This document shows, one piece after another, positions 34,758-44,033 of a stretch of DNA of 64,000 nucleotides. The translations under genes and the position numbers were made by a program. Numbering within the stretch: position 1 is the first letter of the stretch; the number at the start of each line of letters is the position of its first letter. The notes beneath the pieces are model-generated. The model made no database searches, was not told the origin of the DNA, and saw nothing but the letters and a program-made list of their open reading frames with translations. The stretch is from Devosia nanyangense (GTDB lineage: Bacteria > Pseudomonadota > Alphaproteobacteria > Rhizobiales > Devosiaceae), in NCBI GenBank assembly GCA_016213505.1, contig JACRAF010000020.1, positions 1 through 64,000 of the forward strand, written 5' to 3'.

Positions 34758-35810
34758 ATGGCGTCGATCGAGTTCCGCTCCGTCACCAAGCGCTTCGGCA
34801 ACACGCTGGCCGTCGACGAAGCAAGCTTCCGCGTCGAAGACGGCGAGTTCTTCTGCTTCTTCGGTCCGCCGCTTTCCGGCAAATCGACGATCCTCAGGCT
34901 GGTGTTAGGGCTCGAAAGACCCGACAGCGGGGAAATCCTGTTCGACGGCCGGCCGGTGAACACCGTCGGGCCGGCCGAGCGCAATGTCGCCATGGTGTTC
35001 CAGAACCTGGCGCTCTTCCCGCACCTGACGGCGGAAAACAACGTCAAGTTTCCGCTCATCGAGCGCAAGATCGATCCGGCGACCATCGGCAAGCGCGTCG
35101 GCGAGGTCGCCGAGAAGCTGCACATCACTCATATCCTTCACAAGTTTCCGGCCCACCTGTCGGGCGGCGAGCGCCAGCGCGTGGCCATTGCCCGGGCGCT
35201 GGTGCGCGACCCCGTCGCGTACCTTATGGACGACCCGATCTCGGCGCTCGACGCGCGCCTTCGCGAGGAGACCCGGGTCGAGCTCAAGCGCATCCAGGCC
35301 GATCTGGGGCGCACCCTGATCTACGTGACGCACGACCAGGAGGAGGCGATGTCGGTGGCCGACCGCATGGCGATTCTCGAGGGCGGAAAGATCCGGCAGA
35401 TCGCGCGGCCCGCGGACGCCTATGACCGCCCGGCAAGCGACTATGTGGCCCGGCTGCTGGGTGCGCCGATGATCAACATCCTCGATGCGACGGCGGTCGG
35501 GGACGCGATCGAGCTGGCGGCCGGCGCGATCTCGCTGCCCAGTGCGGCTGTGCCCAAGGGCACGACGCGCGTCGGCGTCCGTCCGGAGAATCTCGGCATC
35601 GTTCCGGGTTCCGATGCGACCGTGTTCGAGGTCGAGCCGCTCGGCGGCTTCACGGTCGTGACACTGCAGGCTGGAGCGGAGCGGATGCGCGCGCTGCTGC
35701 GCGGGCAGCCGCGTGTCGAACCCGACAGCAGGGTGGGCCTCGCGGTCGACCCGGCGGCTGTCCACTTCTTTGCTGCAGACGGCCAATCGTTGGCCCGTCC
35801 TGGGACCTGA
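34758..35810 (+). CDS. Sugar ABC transporter ATPase B, Walker B Glu replaced by Asp
   Basis: A 350-residue CUT1-type ATPase. Walker A is GPPLSGKST (36-44, a rare form but with the key GKST), and the signature LSGGE (134-138) is canonical. Walker B reads YLMDDP, with Asp at 159 where the general-base glutamate belongs; the switch histidine in VTHDQ is intact, and a TOBE domain follows from about residue 235. Residue numbers match ATPase A exactly, so the two proteins align without gaps through the catalytic core. They most likely form a heterodimer with one working and one degenerate ATP site. Confidence 0.92.
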   Translation: MASIEFRSVTKRFGNTLAVDEASFRVEDGEFFCFFGPPLSGKSTILRLVLGLERPDSGEILFDGRPVNTVGPAERNVAMVFQNLALFPHLTAENNVKFPLIERKIDPATIGKRVGEVAEKLHITHILHKFPAHLSGGERQRVAIARALVRDPVAYLMDDPISALDARLREETRVELKRIQADLGRTLIYVTHDQEEAMSVADRMAILEGGKIRQIARPADAYDRPASDYVARLLGAPMINILDATAVGDAIELAAGAISLPSAAVPKGTTRVGVRPENLGIVPGSDATVFEVEPLGGFTVVTLQAGAERMRALLRGQPRVEPDSRVGLAVDPAAVHFFAADGQSLARPGT

Positions 35811-35820
35811 GGGGAGCGCC

Positions 35821-36906
35821 ATGGTTCTGAAATTCCAACCCGACGTCGAAATCCGCGAGAAGGGCTATATGATCGGCTGCATCGGCGGCGGCATGATCAT
35901 GTCCGAGGTACACCTCGACGCTTATCGCCAGGCCGGCTTCAAGGTCGGCGCCATCGCCTCGCGCAATGTCGCCAAGACCAAGACCATCGCCAAGCGCTAC
36001 GGCATTGCAAAAGTGCACGAGACGCCCAGGGCGCTGATCGAAGATACCTCGATCGAGATCGTCGACCTCGCCTATCCACCCGACCAGCAGCCGGCGCTGA
36101 TCCGCCTGGCGCTCAAGCAGAAGCACATCAAGGCGATCCTCGCACAGAAGCCGCTGGCTTTGTCGCTCGGCGAAGCGATCAAGCTGCGCGACGAAGCCAA
36201 GGCCGCCGGCAAGGTCCTGTCGGTGAACCAGAACATGCGCTTCGACCAGTCGATGCGCGTGCTCAAGCAGATCATCGACGCCGGCGAGCTGGGCGAGATC
36301 GTCTTCGCCCAGATCGACATGCACGCCATCCCCCACTGGCAAACGTTCCTCGAGAAGTACGACCGGCTGACGCTCTCAAATATGAGCGTCCATCACCTCG
36401 ACGTGCTGCGCTTCCTGTTCGGCGAGCCGAAGGAAATAACCAGTCAGTCGCGGCAGGACCCCCGCACCACTTTCAAGCACAAGGACGGCATCGTCGTCTC
36501 GACGCTGGAGTTCAAGACCGGCGTTCTGGCGCTGTCGCTCGAGGACGTGTGGAGCGGTCCGCGCGAGGCGGGTTACGACAACGACATCTTCATCGCCTGG
36601 CGGGTCGAGGGAACTGATGGCGTCGCCAAGGGCACCATCGGCTGGCCCGACGGCAAGCCGTCGACCCTCACCTACAATTCTAAGCGGGCCACCGGCGGCA
36701 AATGGGTCACCCCGAAGTGGAAAACCACGTGGTTCCCGCATGCTTTCATCGGCGTGATGGAGCAGCTGCAATATGCGCTGCGGGCCAAAAAGACGCCCGA
36801 GCTCAACGTCGCCGACAACGTCAAGACCATGGCGCTGGTCGAGGCCGGCTACCGCTCGATGGCGGAAGGCCGCACGGTCAAGCTCAGCGAAATCGCAACG
36901 AAATAA
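35821..36906 (+). CDS. Gfo/Idh/MocA-family oxidoreductase
   Basis: A 361-residue NAD(P)-dependent oxidoreductase. The Rossmann domain starts MIGCIGGGMIMSEVHLDAY (about residues 17-35), and the C-terminal alpha/beta domain (about 145-350) contains NMSVHHLDVLRFLFGEP, where the catalytic histidine or lysine is expected. The usual EKP lysine motif is QKPLA here. Family members oxidise sugars, cyclitols or their derivatives at a hydroxyl. ATG 35821 follows GGGGAG. It opens the catabolic half of the operon, directly after the transporter genes, so it probably acts first on the imported substrate. The substrate is unknown. Confidence 0.88.
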   Translation: MVLKFQPDVEIREKGYMIGCIGGGMIMSEVHLDAYRQAGFKVGAIASRNVAKTKTIAKRYGIAKVHETPRALIEDTSIEIVDLAYPPDQQPALIRLALKQKHIKAILAQKPLALSLGEAIKLRDEAKAAGKVLSVNQNMRFDQSMRVLKQIIDAGELGEIVFAQIDMHAIPHWQTFLEKYDRLTLSNMSVHHLDVLRFLFGEPKEITSQSRQDPRTTFKHKDGIVVSTLEFKTGVLALSLEDVWSGPREAGYDNDIFIAWRVEGTDGVAKGTIGWPDGKPSTLTYNSKRATGGKWVTPKWKTTWFPHAFIGVMEQLQYALRAKKTPELNVADNVKTMALVEAGYRSMAEGRTVKLSEIATK

Positions 36907-36921
36907 GAGGAGGACTCCATC

Positions 36922-37836
36922 ATGATGCAATCGGGCATTTTCACCGGCTACTTTCCTTACGGTCTCGAGGAGACAGCCAAGCGCATCCGCTCCCACGGCT
37001 TCAACACCGTGCAGCTCGATCTCCATTTCAAGGATATCGATCTCAGCGCCGGGCAGATCACCGCCGACAAGGCCAAGACGGTGCGCGATACCTTCCGCGA
37101 CCATGACCTGCCGATCTGCTGCCTTTCGGGCTACACCAACATCATTCATCCCGACCTCGCGCATCGCAAGGCCAATGTCGACCGGCTTAAGGAGCTGATC
37201 CGGAACGCCCGCGCCTTCGGAACGCCCTATGTGATTTCGGAGACCGGCACCTACAACACCGAATCCGAGTGGATGAGCGATCCCAAGAACAAGTCGGAAG
37301 AGGGCTTCGAGACCTGCCGCAGAGTGATTGCCGAGCTGGCCCAGGAAGCCTACGACCATGGCTCGATGTTCCTGCTCGAGACCTATGTGAACAACGTCGT
37401 CGGCTCGGTGGAAGAGACGGTCAAGATGTTCGCCCAGGTCGATCATCCGGGCCTCGGGCTCCTGATGGACCCGACCAACTATTTCGAGACCCACAACATC
37501 GACAGCATGGACAAGGTGCTGAACCAGGTGTTCGACACGCTGGCCGACAAGGTCAAGATCGCGCACGCCAAGGACGTCGCCCGCGCCGGCGCCGACAAGA
37601 GCGAGAAACACGCCGACATCGGCGATGACGGTGCGCTCGCCTCGCACACGTTCCGCGGCGTGGGCGAGATCGTGCTCAACGCGCCGGGTACCGGCTCGCT
37701 GAACTACGATCTCTACCTGAAACGCCTGTCGGAAAAGCATCCGAACATTGCGGTGATCATCGAGCATCTCGATGAAGCGGACGTGCCGCGCTCCAAGAAA
37801 TTCCTCGATGGGAAGTTCAAGGCGCACGGCCTCTAG
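36922..37836 (+). CDS. Sugar phosphate isomerase/epimerase family protein (xylose-isomerase-like TIM barrel)
   Basis: A 304-residue AP-endonuclease-2-fold TIM barrel. Metal-binding positions are suggested by the glutamate in MFLLETYVNN, the aspartate in GLLMDPTNYFE, the histidine in VKIAHAKD and the late glutamate in VIIEHLDE. These proteins isomerise or epimerise keto sugars, or dehydrate inosose (IolE). The GAGGAG before the ATG is strong. The pairing with a Gfo/Idh/MocA dehydrogenase is typical of keto-sugar pathways, where dehydrogenation precedes isomerisation or dehydration. Confidence 0.87.
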   Translation: MMQSGIFTGYFPYGLEETAKRIRSHGFNTVQLDLHFKDIDLSAGQITADKAKTVRDTFRDHDLPICCLSGYTNIIHPDLAHRKANVDRLKELIRNARAFGTPYVISETGTYNTESEWMSDPKNKSEEGFETCRRVIAELAQEAYDHGSMFLLETYVNNVVGSVEETVKMFAQVDHPGLGLLMDPTNYFETHNIDSMDKVLNQVFDTLADKVKIAHAKDVARAGADKSEKHADIGDDGALASHTFRGVGEIVLNAPGTGSLNYDLYLKRLSEKHPNIAVIIEHLDEADVPRSKKFLDGKFKAHGL

Positions 37837-37924
37837 GGTCGAAGGCATACCTGGAACGACCTTCCTGGCGGGTGTCTCCGCCGGGAAACGGTGACTGTTT
37901 GTTCTCTTGCGGGATTGAATCGAG

Positions 37925-39106
37925 ATGGTGGATCTCTTCGGCAAAGCGATGACGCGTCAGGAGGTGGCAGCCCGCTCGGGCATGCTGTCGCAGTTCGCCG
38001 GCGTGCGCCTGATGGAGCTGGGCGACGGCGTCGAGCGCGGTATCCGCCTCCTGGAGTTTCGCACCGGCAGCGGCCTGCGCTTCACCGTGCTGGTCGACCG
38101 GGCGATGGACATTGCCGATTGCGACTATAAGGGGCAGGCCATCGGCTGGCATTCGCCGGCGGGCTTCCGCCATCCCGGCCTGCATGAATACGAGGGCGAG
38201 GGCGGGCTCGCCTGGGCGCGTTCGTTCTCGGGGCTGCTGGTCACCTGCGGCCTCGACCACATCCTGTTCATGAACGAGGTGCCGGCCGACACCTATGTCT
38301 ATTCGCCCAAGCAGACGGTGAAGCACTCGCTGCACGGCCGGGTCAGCACGATACCGGCGCGCCTCACCGGCTATGGCGAGCGTTGGGAGGGCGACCGCTG
38401 CTTCCTGTGGGCCGAGGGCGTGGTGCAGCAATCGGCGGTGTTCGGCGAGGACCTGCACCTGATCCGCCGCATCGAGGCGGAGGTGGGCACCAGCGCGATC
38501 CGGCTCAGCGACCGCGTCGTCAATCACGGCTTCTACAAGACGCCGCACATGTACTGTTATCACATCAACGTCGCCCATCCCGTGCTCGACGAAGGCTCGC
38601 GCTACCTCGCGCCGATCCGCGATGTGGTCTGGGCCGCCCACGCCGGCGATGACTACCGGGCTCGCGGCGTTGGTTACCGTACGCTGCCGGCGCCGCAGCA
38701 CAATTTCCACGAGCAGGTGTGGCAGCACGAGCTTGCCGCCGATGCCGGCGGCGAGGTGCCGGTGGCGCTGGTCAACGACCGCATCGGGCTCGGCTTCGAA
38801 GTCACCACCCGCAAGGACCAGTTCCCCTGCCAGTATGAATGGCAGAACCTCCAGGCGGGGCAGTACGCGCTCGGCATTGAGCCATCGACCAACCACGTGC
38901 TCGGCAACCTCGCGGCCCGCGAGCGCGGCGAAATGATCTGGCTCGAGCACGGCGAGGAGCGGCACTACGATTCCGTGTTCCGCATCCTTGACGGCAGCGC
39001 CGCCATCGCGGCGAGCGAGGCGCGCATCCGCGCCATCGCGGTGCAGCCGGACGAGGACTACCCGGTCCCGTCCAACATGCCTCGGACGATCGGGGGGCGC
39101 TCGTGA
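37925..39106 (+). CDS. DUF4432 aldose-epimerase-like protein
   Basis: A 393-residue protein of the galactose-mutarotase-like beta-sandwich superfamily. The N terminus LRFTVLVDRAMDIADCDYKG, the middle LLVTCGLDHILFMNEV, and HGRVSTIPARLTGYGERWEG belong to the DUF4432 branch, for which sugar-ring epimerase or mutarotase roles are assumed from the fold. Histidines in PHMYCYHINVAHP may be catalytic. The 88 bases before it contain an imperfect hairpin (CCTGGCGG / CCGCCGGG) but no clear promoter. The SDR gene overlaps its stop by 4 bases. Confidence 0.85.
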   Translation: MVDLFGKAMTRQEVAARSGMLSQFAGVRLMELGDGVERGIRLLEFRTGSGLRFTVLVDRAMDIADCDYKGQAIGWHSPAGFRHPGLHEYEGEGGLAWARSFSGLLVTCGLDHILFMNEVPADTYVYSPKQTVKHSLHGRVSTIPARLTGYGERWEGDRCFLWAEGVVQQSAVFGEDLHLIRRIEAEVGTSAIRLSDRVVNHGFYKTPHMYCYHINVAHPVLDEGSRYLAPIRDVVWAAHAGDDYRARGVGYRTLPAPQHNFHEQVWQHELAADAGGEVPVALVNDRIGLGFEVTTRKDQFPCQYEWQNLQAGQYALGIEPSTNHVLGNLAARERGEMIWLEHGEERHYDSVFRILDGSAAIAASEARIRAIAVQPDEDYPVPSNMPRTIGGRS

Positions 39107-39888
39107 CGGCAATTGCCTTGTCGCCCGGCGCCGACGTGTTCGGTTCGCTCGCGGGCAAGACCATCCTCTACACCGGGGCGGCCGGCGGCCTCGGCCACGA
39201 GACCACGCTGCACCTGTTGCGCAACGGCGCGCACGTGATCGCCATCGACAACAATGCGCACAAGGTCGCCGCCCTGCGCCAAGCGGCCAATGAACTCGCC
39301 GGCCTGCGGATCGAGCAGCTCGATCTGTCGGACCTCGCGACTTTCCGCGCCGCTCTCGAGGCTATCTCCGAAGAGGTGGGCGGCTTCGACGTGGTGATCA
39401 ACAACGCCGCCATCTATCCGTCGAAACCGTTCGAGGCATTCACGCTCGAGGAAATCCAGCTGGTGCAGCGGATCAATGTCGAGGCCGGCATCGTCTGCGT
39501 GCAGGTCGCCCTGCCGCACATGAAGGCGGCGAAGCGCGGCCGCATCATCAACGTTGCGTCGGTCACGTTCTCCGGCGGCTGGTCCGACCTTGCCCCCTAT
39601 GTGCAGTCGAAGGGGGCGCTGATCGGGCTCGCCCGGGCCTGGGCCCGCGAGTTCGGCAAATACGGCATCACCGTCAATGCCATCTCACCCGGCGCCTTTC
39701 CCACCGACGCCGAAAAGATCCATGCCGACTTTGCCGCGTACGAAAAGCGCATCTATGACCACCAGGCGATCCAGCGCCGCGGCGCGCCGCAGGACATCGC
39801 GAACCTCCTGATGTTCCTCGCCTCCGACGCCTCCGCCTTCATCACCGGCCAGACCATCAATATTGATGGCGGCTGGGTCATGCAGTGA
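39103..39888 (+). CDS. Short-chain dehydrogenase/reductase (SDR)
   Basis: A 261-residue classical SDR. The cofactor loop is TGAAGGLGHE, NNAAI follows, the catalytic Tyr-Lys pair is in YVQSK with a serine in INVASVTFS, and the C terminus has NIDGGWVMQ. The acidic residue after strand 2 (IAIDNN) favours NAD over NADP. It starts with GTG, fixed by the overlap with the DUF4432 gene. It probably oxidises a hydroxyl of the sugar-derived intermediate. Confidence 0.9.
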   Translation: MTAIALSPGADVFGSLAGKTILYTGAAGGLGHETTLHLLRNGAHVIAIDNNAHKVAALRQAANELAGLRIEQLDLSDLATFRAALEAISEEVGGFDVVINNAAIYPSKPFEAFTLEEIQLVQRINVEAGIVCVQVALPHMKAAKRGRIINVASVTFSGGWSDLAPYVQSKGALIGLARAWAREFGKYGITVNAISPGAFPTDAEKIHADFAAYEKRIYDHQAIQRRGAPQDIANLLMFLASDASAFITGQTINIDGGWVMQ

Positions 39889-39899
39889 AAGACCTTTCG

Positions 39900-41090
39900 A
39901 TGGGTATCCTCAGCGGCTATCGCGTCCTCGATTGCTCCATCGCCATGGCCGGCCCGTTTGCGGCCCAGCGCCTGGGCGATCTCGGCGCCGACGTGGTCAA
40001 GGTCGAGCCGATCACCGGTGAGTGGCAGCGGCACACCGCGGCCGGTGGGGCGCGCGGCAACAAGGTCAATGTCTCGTTCCTGTCGCTCAACCGCAACAAG
40101 CGCTCGCTGGCGGTCGATCTCAAGGCGCCGGACGGCAAGGCGGTGCTGCTCGATCTGGTCAAGACCGCCGACGTGTTCCTGCAGAACTACCGACCGGGCG
40201 TCGCCAAGCGGCTGGGCGTCGACTACGAGACCCTGTCTGCCATCAATCCGAAACTCATCTACGCCTCGATCTCGGGCTATGGCGAAGACGGGCCGTACGT
40301 CAACAATCCGGGTCAGGACCTGATCCTGCAGGGCATGTCGGGCGCCATGCTGTCGGCCGGGCGCGCCGGCGAGCCGCCGACGCCGGCCGGCCAGTTCCTC
40401 GTCGACGCCGTCACGGCGTACACGGCATTCGAAGGTGTTCTCGCCGCCCTGCTGCATCGCGAGCGCACCGGCGAGGGCCAGCTCGTGCAGGTCAACATGC
40501 TCGACGCCATCACCACGCTCCAGATGCAGGAGCTGTCGGTCTTCACCGTCGGCGGCAAGCCGCAGGCCCGCTCGGCCGAGCCGCACGCCCACTCCTACAT
40601 CCGCTCGCCCTATGGCGCCTTCGCCACCGCCGACGGCTACATGATCGTCGCGTTCCCTTCGCTCAAAAATTTCGGCCAGGTGATCGGCGAGCCGAGTTTT
40701 CTGACCATGAACGACGAGACCGATACCTGGAAATTCCGCGACGAGATTTTCGCCCGCACGCGCGAGCGCCTCAAGCTCAAGACCACCGCCGAGTGGCTCG
40801 CCTTGTTCCGCGCCGCCGACGTCTGGGCCGGTCCTGTCTATGGTTATGCCGACCTCGTCGAGGACGCCCAGATCAAGCACAACGGCACGTTTGTCGAATA
40901 CGACCATCCGACCGAGGGGCATGTGAAGACCCCGGGATTCCCGATCAGGTTTTCGAAGACCCCGTCGCGCGTCGAGCGTGGCGCCCCCCTCGCGGGCGAA
41001 CACAGCCGGGACGTGCTGGCCGAGGCCGGCTACGATGCCGCCGAGATCGAGCGACTGCTGGCGAGCGGAGCGGTGGGAGCGGGGCAATGA
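39900..41090 (+). CDS. CaiB/BaiF (type III) CoA-transferase
   Basis: A 396-residue protein of the family III CoA-transferases, which move CoA from one acyl-CoA to a carboxylic acid. Family stretches are LDCSIAMAGPFAAQRLGDLG, NRNKRSLAVDLKAPDGKAV, FLQNYRPGVAKRLGVDYE and YASISGYGEDGPY; the middle QVNMLDAITTLQMQ leads into the second domain. GTG 39885 is also in frame, but ATG 39900 fits the family start better. A CoA-transferase next to sugar-type oxidoreductases is unusual and implies that the pathway yields a carboxylic acid that is handled as a thioester. Confidence 0.9.
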   Translation: MGILSGYRVLDCSIAMAGPFAAQRLGDLGADVVKVEPITGEWQRHTAAGGARGNKVNVSFLSLNRNKRSLAVDLKAPDGKAVLLDLVKTADVFLQNYRPGVAKRLGVDYETLSAINPKLIYASISGYGEDGPYVNNPGQDLILQGMSGAMLSAGRAGEPPTPAGQFLVDAVTAYTAFEGVLAALLHRERTGEGQLVQVNMLDAITTLQMQELSVFTVGGKPQARSAEPHAHSYIRSPYGAFATADGYMIVAFPSLKNFGQVIGEPSFLTMNDETDTWKFRDEIFARTRERLKLKTTAEWLALFRAADVWAGPVYGYADLVEDAQIKHNGTFVEYDHPTEGHVKTPGFPIRFSKTPSRVERGAPLAGEHSRDVLAEAGYDAAEIERLLASGAVGAGQ

Positions 41091-41154
41091 CGCCCGTCCA
41101 TCGCGGCCCCGCTCGGGACCACACGTTCCGCAGCACTACGGGAGGGCGTGAGAA

Positions 41155-41925
41155 ATGAGCGACAATATCGTGGTCGAGCGCGACGGCTATGTCGGCGTCA
41201 TCACCATCAACCGGCCCGAAAAGCTCAACGCCATGACGCCGGAGATGGCGGCGGCCCTGGTCGCGGCGGTCAACGGCTTCAACACCGACGACGCCGTGCG
41301 CTGCGTGGTGATCACCGGCGCCGGCGAGAAGGCGTTCTGCGCCGGGTCCGACATCCGGACCCTCGATGACTACGAGACGCCGTGGAATTTCCGCAACCGG
41401 CCGGACTATTGCGACGCCATCCGCGCGCTCCTCAAGCCCTCGATTGCCGCCGTCAATGGCTATGCCTTCGGTGGCGGCCTCGAGACGGCGATGACCTGCG
41501 ACATTCGCATTGCGTCGGAGAACGCGAGCTTCGCTGCGCCCGAGATCAAGCTCGGCTGGATCGGCGGCGGCGGCATGGCGGTCAACCTCGCCCATGCCGT
41601 CGGCCCGTCCAACGCCGCGCTGATGATCATGACCGGCGATCCGGTCGACGCCCGCACCGCCGAGCGCTGGGGGCTCGTCAGCAAGGTCGTGCCGCCGTCA
41701 GGGCTGCTGGCGGAGGCCAAGCGGATCGCGGCCACCATCGCCTCGCGCGCCCCGATCGCCGCCGAGACGGCCAAGCTCAATCTGCGCGCCGCCTGGGAGA
41801 TGAGCGTCGCCGACGCCATCGGCTACGAGCGCGACCTGCAGACGATCTGTTTTGCCACCGAGGATGCCCGCGAGGGCAGGGCAGCGTTCAAGGAAAAACG
41901 CCCGCCGGTGTTCCGCAGGCGCTAG
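41155..41925 (+). CDS. Enoyl-CoA hydratase/isomerase family protein
   Basis: A 256-residue crotonase-fold protein. The oxyanion-hole segments are AFCAGSDI and GYAFGGGLETAM. A region corresponding to the catalytic glutamates is APEIKLGWIGGGGMAVNL (where the first is replaced) and TAERWGLVSKVV. Enzymes of this fold hydrate, isomerise, cleave or dehydrate acyl-CoAs. It follows the CoA-transferase after 64 bases and ends the operon. Together they suggest activation followed by hydration or C-C cleavage of a CoA ester. It converges on the TctE-like kinase gene with 42 bases between. Confidence 0.9.
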   Translation: MSDNIVVERDGYVGVITINRPEKLNAMTPEMAAALVAAVNGFNTDDAVRCVVITGAGEKAFCAGSDIRTLDDYETPWNFRNRPDYCDAIRALLKPSIAAVNGYAFGGGLETAMTCDIRIASENASFAAPEIKLGWIGGGGMAVNLAHAVGPSNAALMIMTGDPVDARTAERWGLVSKVVPPSGLLAEAKRIAATIASRAPIAAETAKLNLRAAWEMSVADAIGYERDLQTICFATEDAREGRAAFKEKRPPVFRRR

Positions 41926-41967
41926 CTCGAGACACCGACCGCGCAGTAAGGTCCTGACTTCCGACCA

Positions 41968-43365
41968 TCAGTCAGGGCTCCCTGACCGTGCCACCGCCTG
42001 CGCGGCGGGAAACCGGATTTCGACCCGGAAGCCTTTCCCCGGTGAAGACTCGACCGCCATGACCCCACCAAAGAGCCCTGCGATTTCTTCGACGATGGGC
42101 AGTCCCAATCCGGCTCCGGGCTTGTCGCTTGTGCCGCGGTTGAAGCGCCGGCGCAGTGTCGTCACCTGATCCTGCGGGACGCCTTTGCCGGTGTCGCGGA
42201 CCTCGAGCACGATGTCCCCGTCGCGATGGACGCGAACCGTCGCCTCGGCACCGTCACCCGCATAGGTGATGGCGTTCTCGATGAGATTGGAGAGCATCTC
42301 GCCAAGCAGCATCGGGTCGCCGCGCACGAAGACCGCTTCCTCCCCCTCGAGCCCGAGATCGACCCCGGCAGCATGCGCCCGGGCGACGTGCTCTGCGGTC
42401 TGTTCGCGGGCAAGGTTGAGCAGATCGACCGACTTGAATTGCATTCTATCGGAAGAGGCCTCGTCGATCCGCGCGAGCAGGAGCAGCTGGGCGAGGATTC
42501 GTTCGGCGAGGACCACCGCCGCGTCGGCGGCCTGTGTCGCTTGCCGCGCGTCTCTTGGGTTGTCGGCACGTGCCGCCAGAGCCAGTTGTGTCCGGATGAT
42601 GGTGAGAGGCGTGCGGAGCTGATGGCTCGCATTGCCGGTGAAGTGCCGCAGTGCGTCGAGCGCCGCCGACAGCCGGGCCGTGAAGGAATTTATGGTATCG
42701 ACGAGGCCCTGCACCTCGCGCGGGACGCTCTGCTCGATTGGACTGAGGTCATCGAGCGCCCGCCTGGCGATGGCGTCGCGCAAACGATAGAGCGGGGCGA
42801 GCGAGGAGCTGATGGCGAACCAGAGAATGGCCGCGGCCGCAAGGATGAGCACCGCCAATCGAATGGCGGCTTGAAAGAGCAGCGACTGGGCAAGACGCGT
42901 CCGAGCGATCGTCGTTTCGGCGACGGTCACGCTGAACGGTATCGCGCTGACCCCGGACGAGGCGGCGCGCTCGAGCACCGCGACACGAATGGCGTCGCCC
43001 CGAAACACCGCGTCCGAAAAGGCGACCTCGGCCGTCGCTTCCTCCGCCGTCGGCAGGTTCTGGTATCCGGTGATGAAGCCCGCCGGTCCGTCCACCCGAT
43101 AGAACACCCGATCCTGCGCCGCCGAGGTCAGCATCTCGAGCGCAACATAGGGAACGTCGACCTCGAGCGTTCCGTCCTCGGTGACGATCACGCGTTCGGC
43201 AATCGCCAGCACCGAGCCTGCCAGGACACGATCGGAGACGGAATTGGCCGTGCTCTGTGCTTCCCGCCAGGTGTCCGCTATGGCGACCGCGGCGATCGCG
43301 AGGAGTGCGATCATCAACCCGACCAGCAGCCGGCGGCGCAGGGAGTATCGCCGCGCGCCCATCAA
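41968..43365 (-). CDS. tctE: Sensor histidine kinase, TctE-like
   Basis: A 465-residue inner-membrane kinase. Transmembrane helices at about 11-30 and 167-186 enclose a 2CSK-N periplasmic domain of about 135 residues. A short HAMP-like segment follows, then the phosphoacceptor histidine 248 in NASHQLRTPL, and the N box NLIENAITYA, G1 DTGKGVP and G2 GAGLGLPI of the ATPase domain. The TctE/BctE family senses tricarboxylates, often through a periplasmic binding protein, and one is encoded divergently at 44121. Its start overlaps the stop of the response-regulator gene by 4 bases. Confidence 0.92.
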   Translation of the reverse strand: MMGARRYSLRRRLLVGLMIALLAIAAVAIADTWREAQSTANSVSDRVLAGSVLAIAERVIVTEDGTLEVDVPYVALEMLTSAAQDRVFYRVDGPAGFITGYQNLPTAEEATAEVAFSDAVFRGDAIRVAVLERAASSGVSAIPFSVTVAETTIARTRLAQSLLFQAAIRLAVLILAAAAILWFAISSSLAPLYRLRDAIARRALDDLSPIEQSVPREVQGLVDTINSFTARLSAALDALRHFTGNASHQLRTPLTIIRTQLALAARADNPRDARQATQAADAAVVLAERILAQLLLLARIDEASSDRMQFKSVDLLNLAREQTAEHVARAHAAGVDLGLEGEEAVFVRGDPMLLGEMLSNLIENAITYAGDGAEATVRVHRDGDIVLEVRDTGKGVPQDQVTTLRRRFNRGTSDKPGAGLGLPIVEEIAGLFGGVMAVESSPGKGFRVEIRFPAAQAVARSGSPD

Positions 43366-44033
43366 TCGATGATCCGGTCGAGGTAGTAGCCAATTCCTCG
43401 CGCCACGCGAACGGTCAGCGCATAGGGCGCCAGCCGCCGCCGCAGCCGCGAGACATACTGCTCGACGGCATTCTCGCTCAATTCGTCGTCGAAGGCGGCG
43501 AGGGACTCGATGATCGCCTGCTTGCCGACGACTTTGCCCCCCTTGAGCAGCAGCGTTTCCAGCACGCTGAATTCGCGAAGCGGAATGTCCAGCGCCTGAC
43601 CGAAGGCCCAGACGGTGCGCGAGACCGTGTCGAGGGTGATGTCGCCGAACGACACGCTGGCATCGTGGAGGCCGCTCTGCCGTCGCAGCAGGACGCGGAC
43701 GCGAGCTTCGAGCTCGGAGACCTCGAACGGCTTGGTCATGTAGTCGTCGGCCCCCAGATCGAGGCCGCGCACGCGTTCGTCGAGGGCTCCGCGTGCGGTG
43801 AGAATCAGGACCGAAGATGCGTTGCGCCGCGCCCGCATCCCGCGCAGCACGTCGAGGCCGTCCATCTCGGGAAGCGTCAGGTCGAGGATCACCAGATCGA
43901 AAGTCTCGGTCGCGATCACGGCCTCGGCCGACACCCCGTCATGGACGACGTCCACGGCATAACCCGCGGCGCGCAGCACGCTGGCGATGCCGCTGGCCAG
44001 CGTCGTGTTGTCCTCAACGACCAATATGCGCAT
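43362..44033 (-). CDS. tctD: Response regulator, OmpR family, TctD-like
   Basis: A 223-residue regulator with a receiver domain (phospho-acceptor D51 in VILDLTLPEMDG, K101 in MTKPFE) and a C-terminal winged-helix of the OmpR/PhoB type (about 125-220). It should activate the tctCBA genes when phosphorylated by the adjacent kinase. OmpR-type proteins bind direct repeats about 11 bases apart, and such a repeat is present at 45187-45206. The start is 87 bases from the divergent binding-protein gene. Confidence 0.93.
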   Translation of the reverse strand: MRILVVEDNTTLASGIASVLRAAGYAVDVVHDGVSAEAVIATETFDLVILDLTLPEMDGLDVLRGMRARRNASSVLILTARGALDERVRGLDLGADDYMTKPFEVSELEARVRVLLRRQSGLHDASVSFGDITLDTVSRTVWAFGQALDIPLREFSVLETLLLKGGKVVGKQAIIESLAAFDDELSENAVEQYVSRLRRRLAPYALTVRVARGIGYYLDRIID

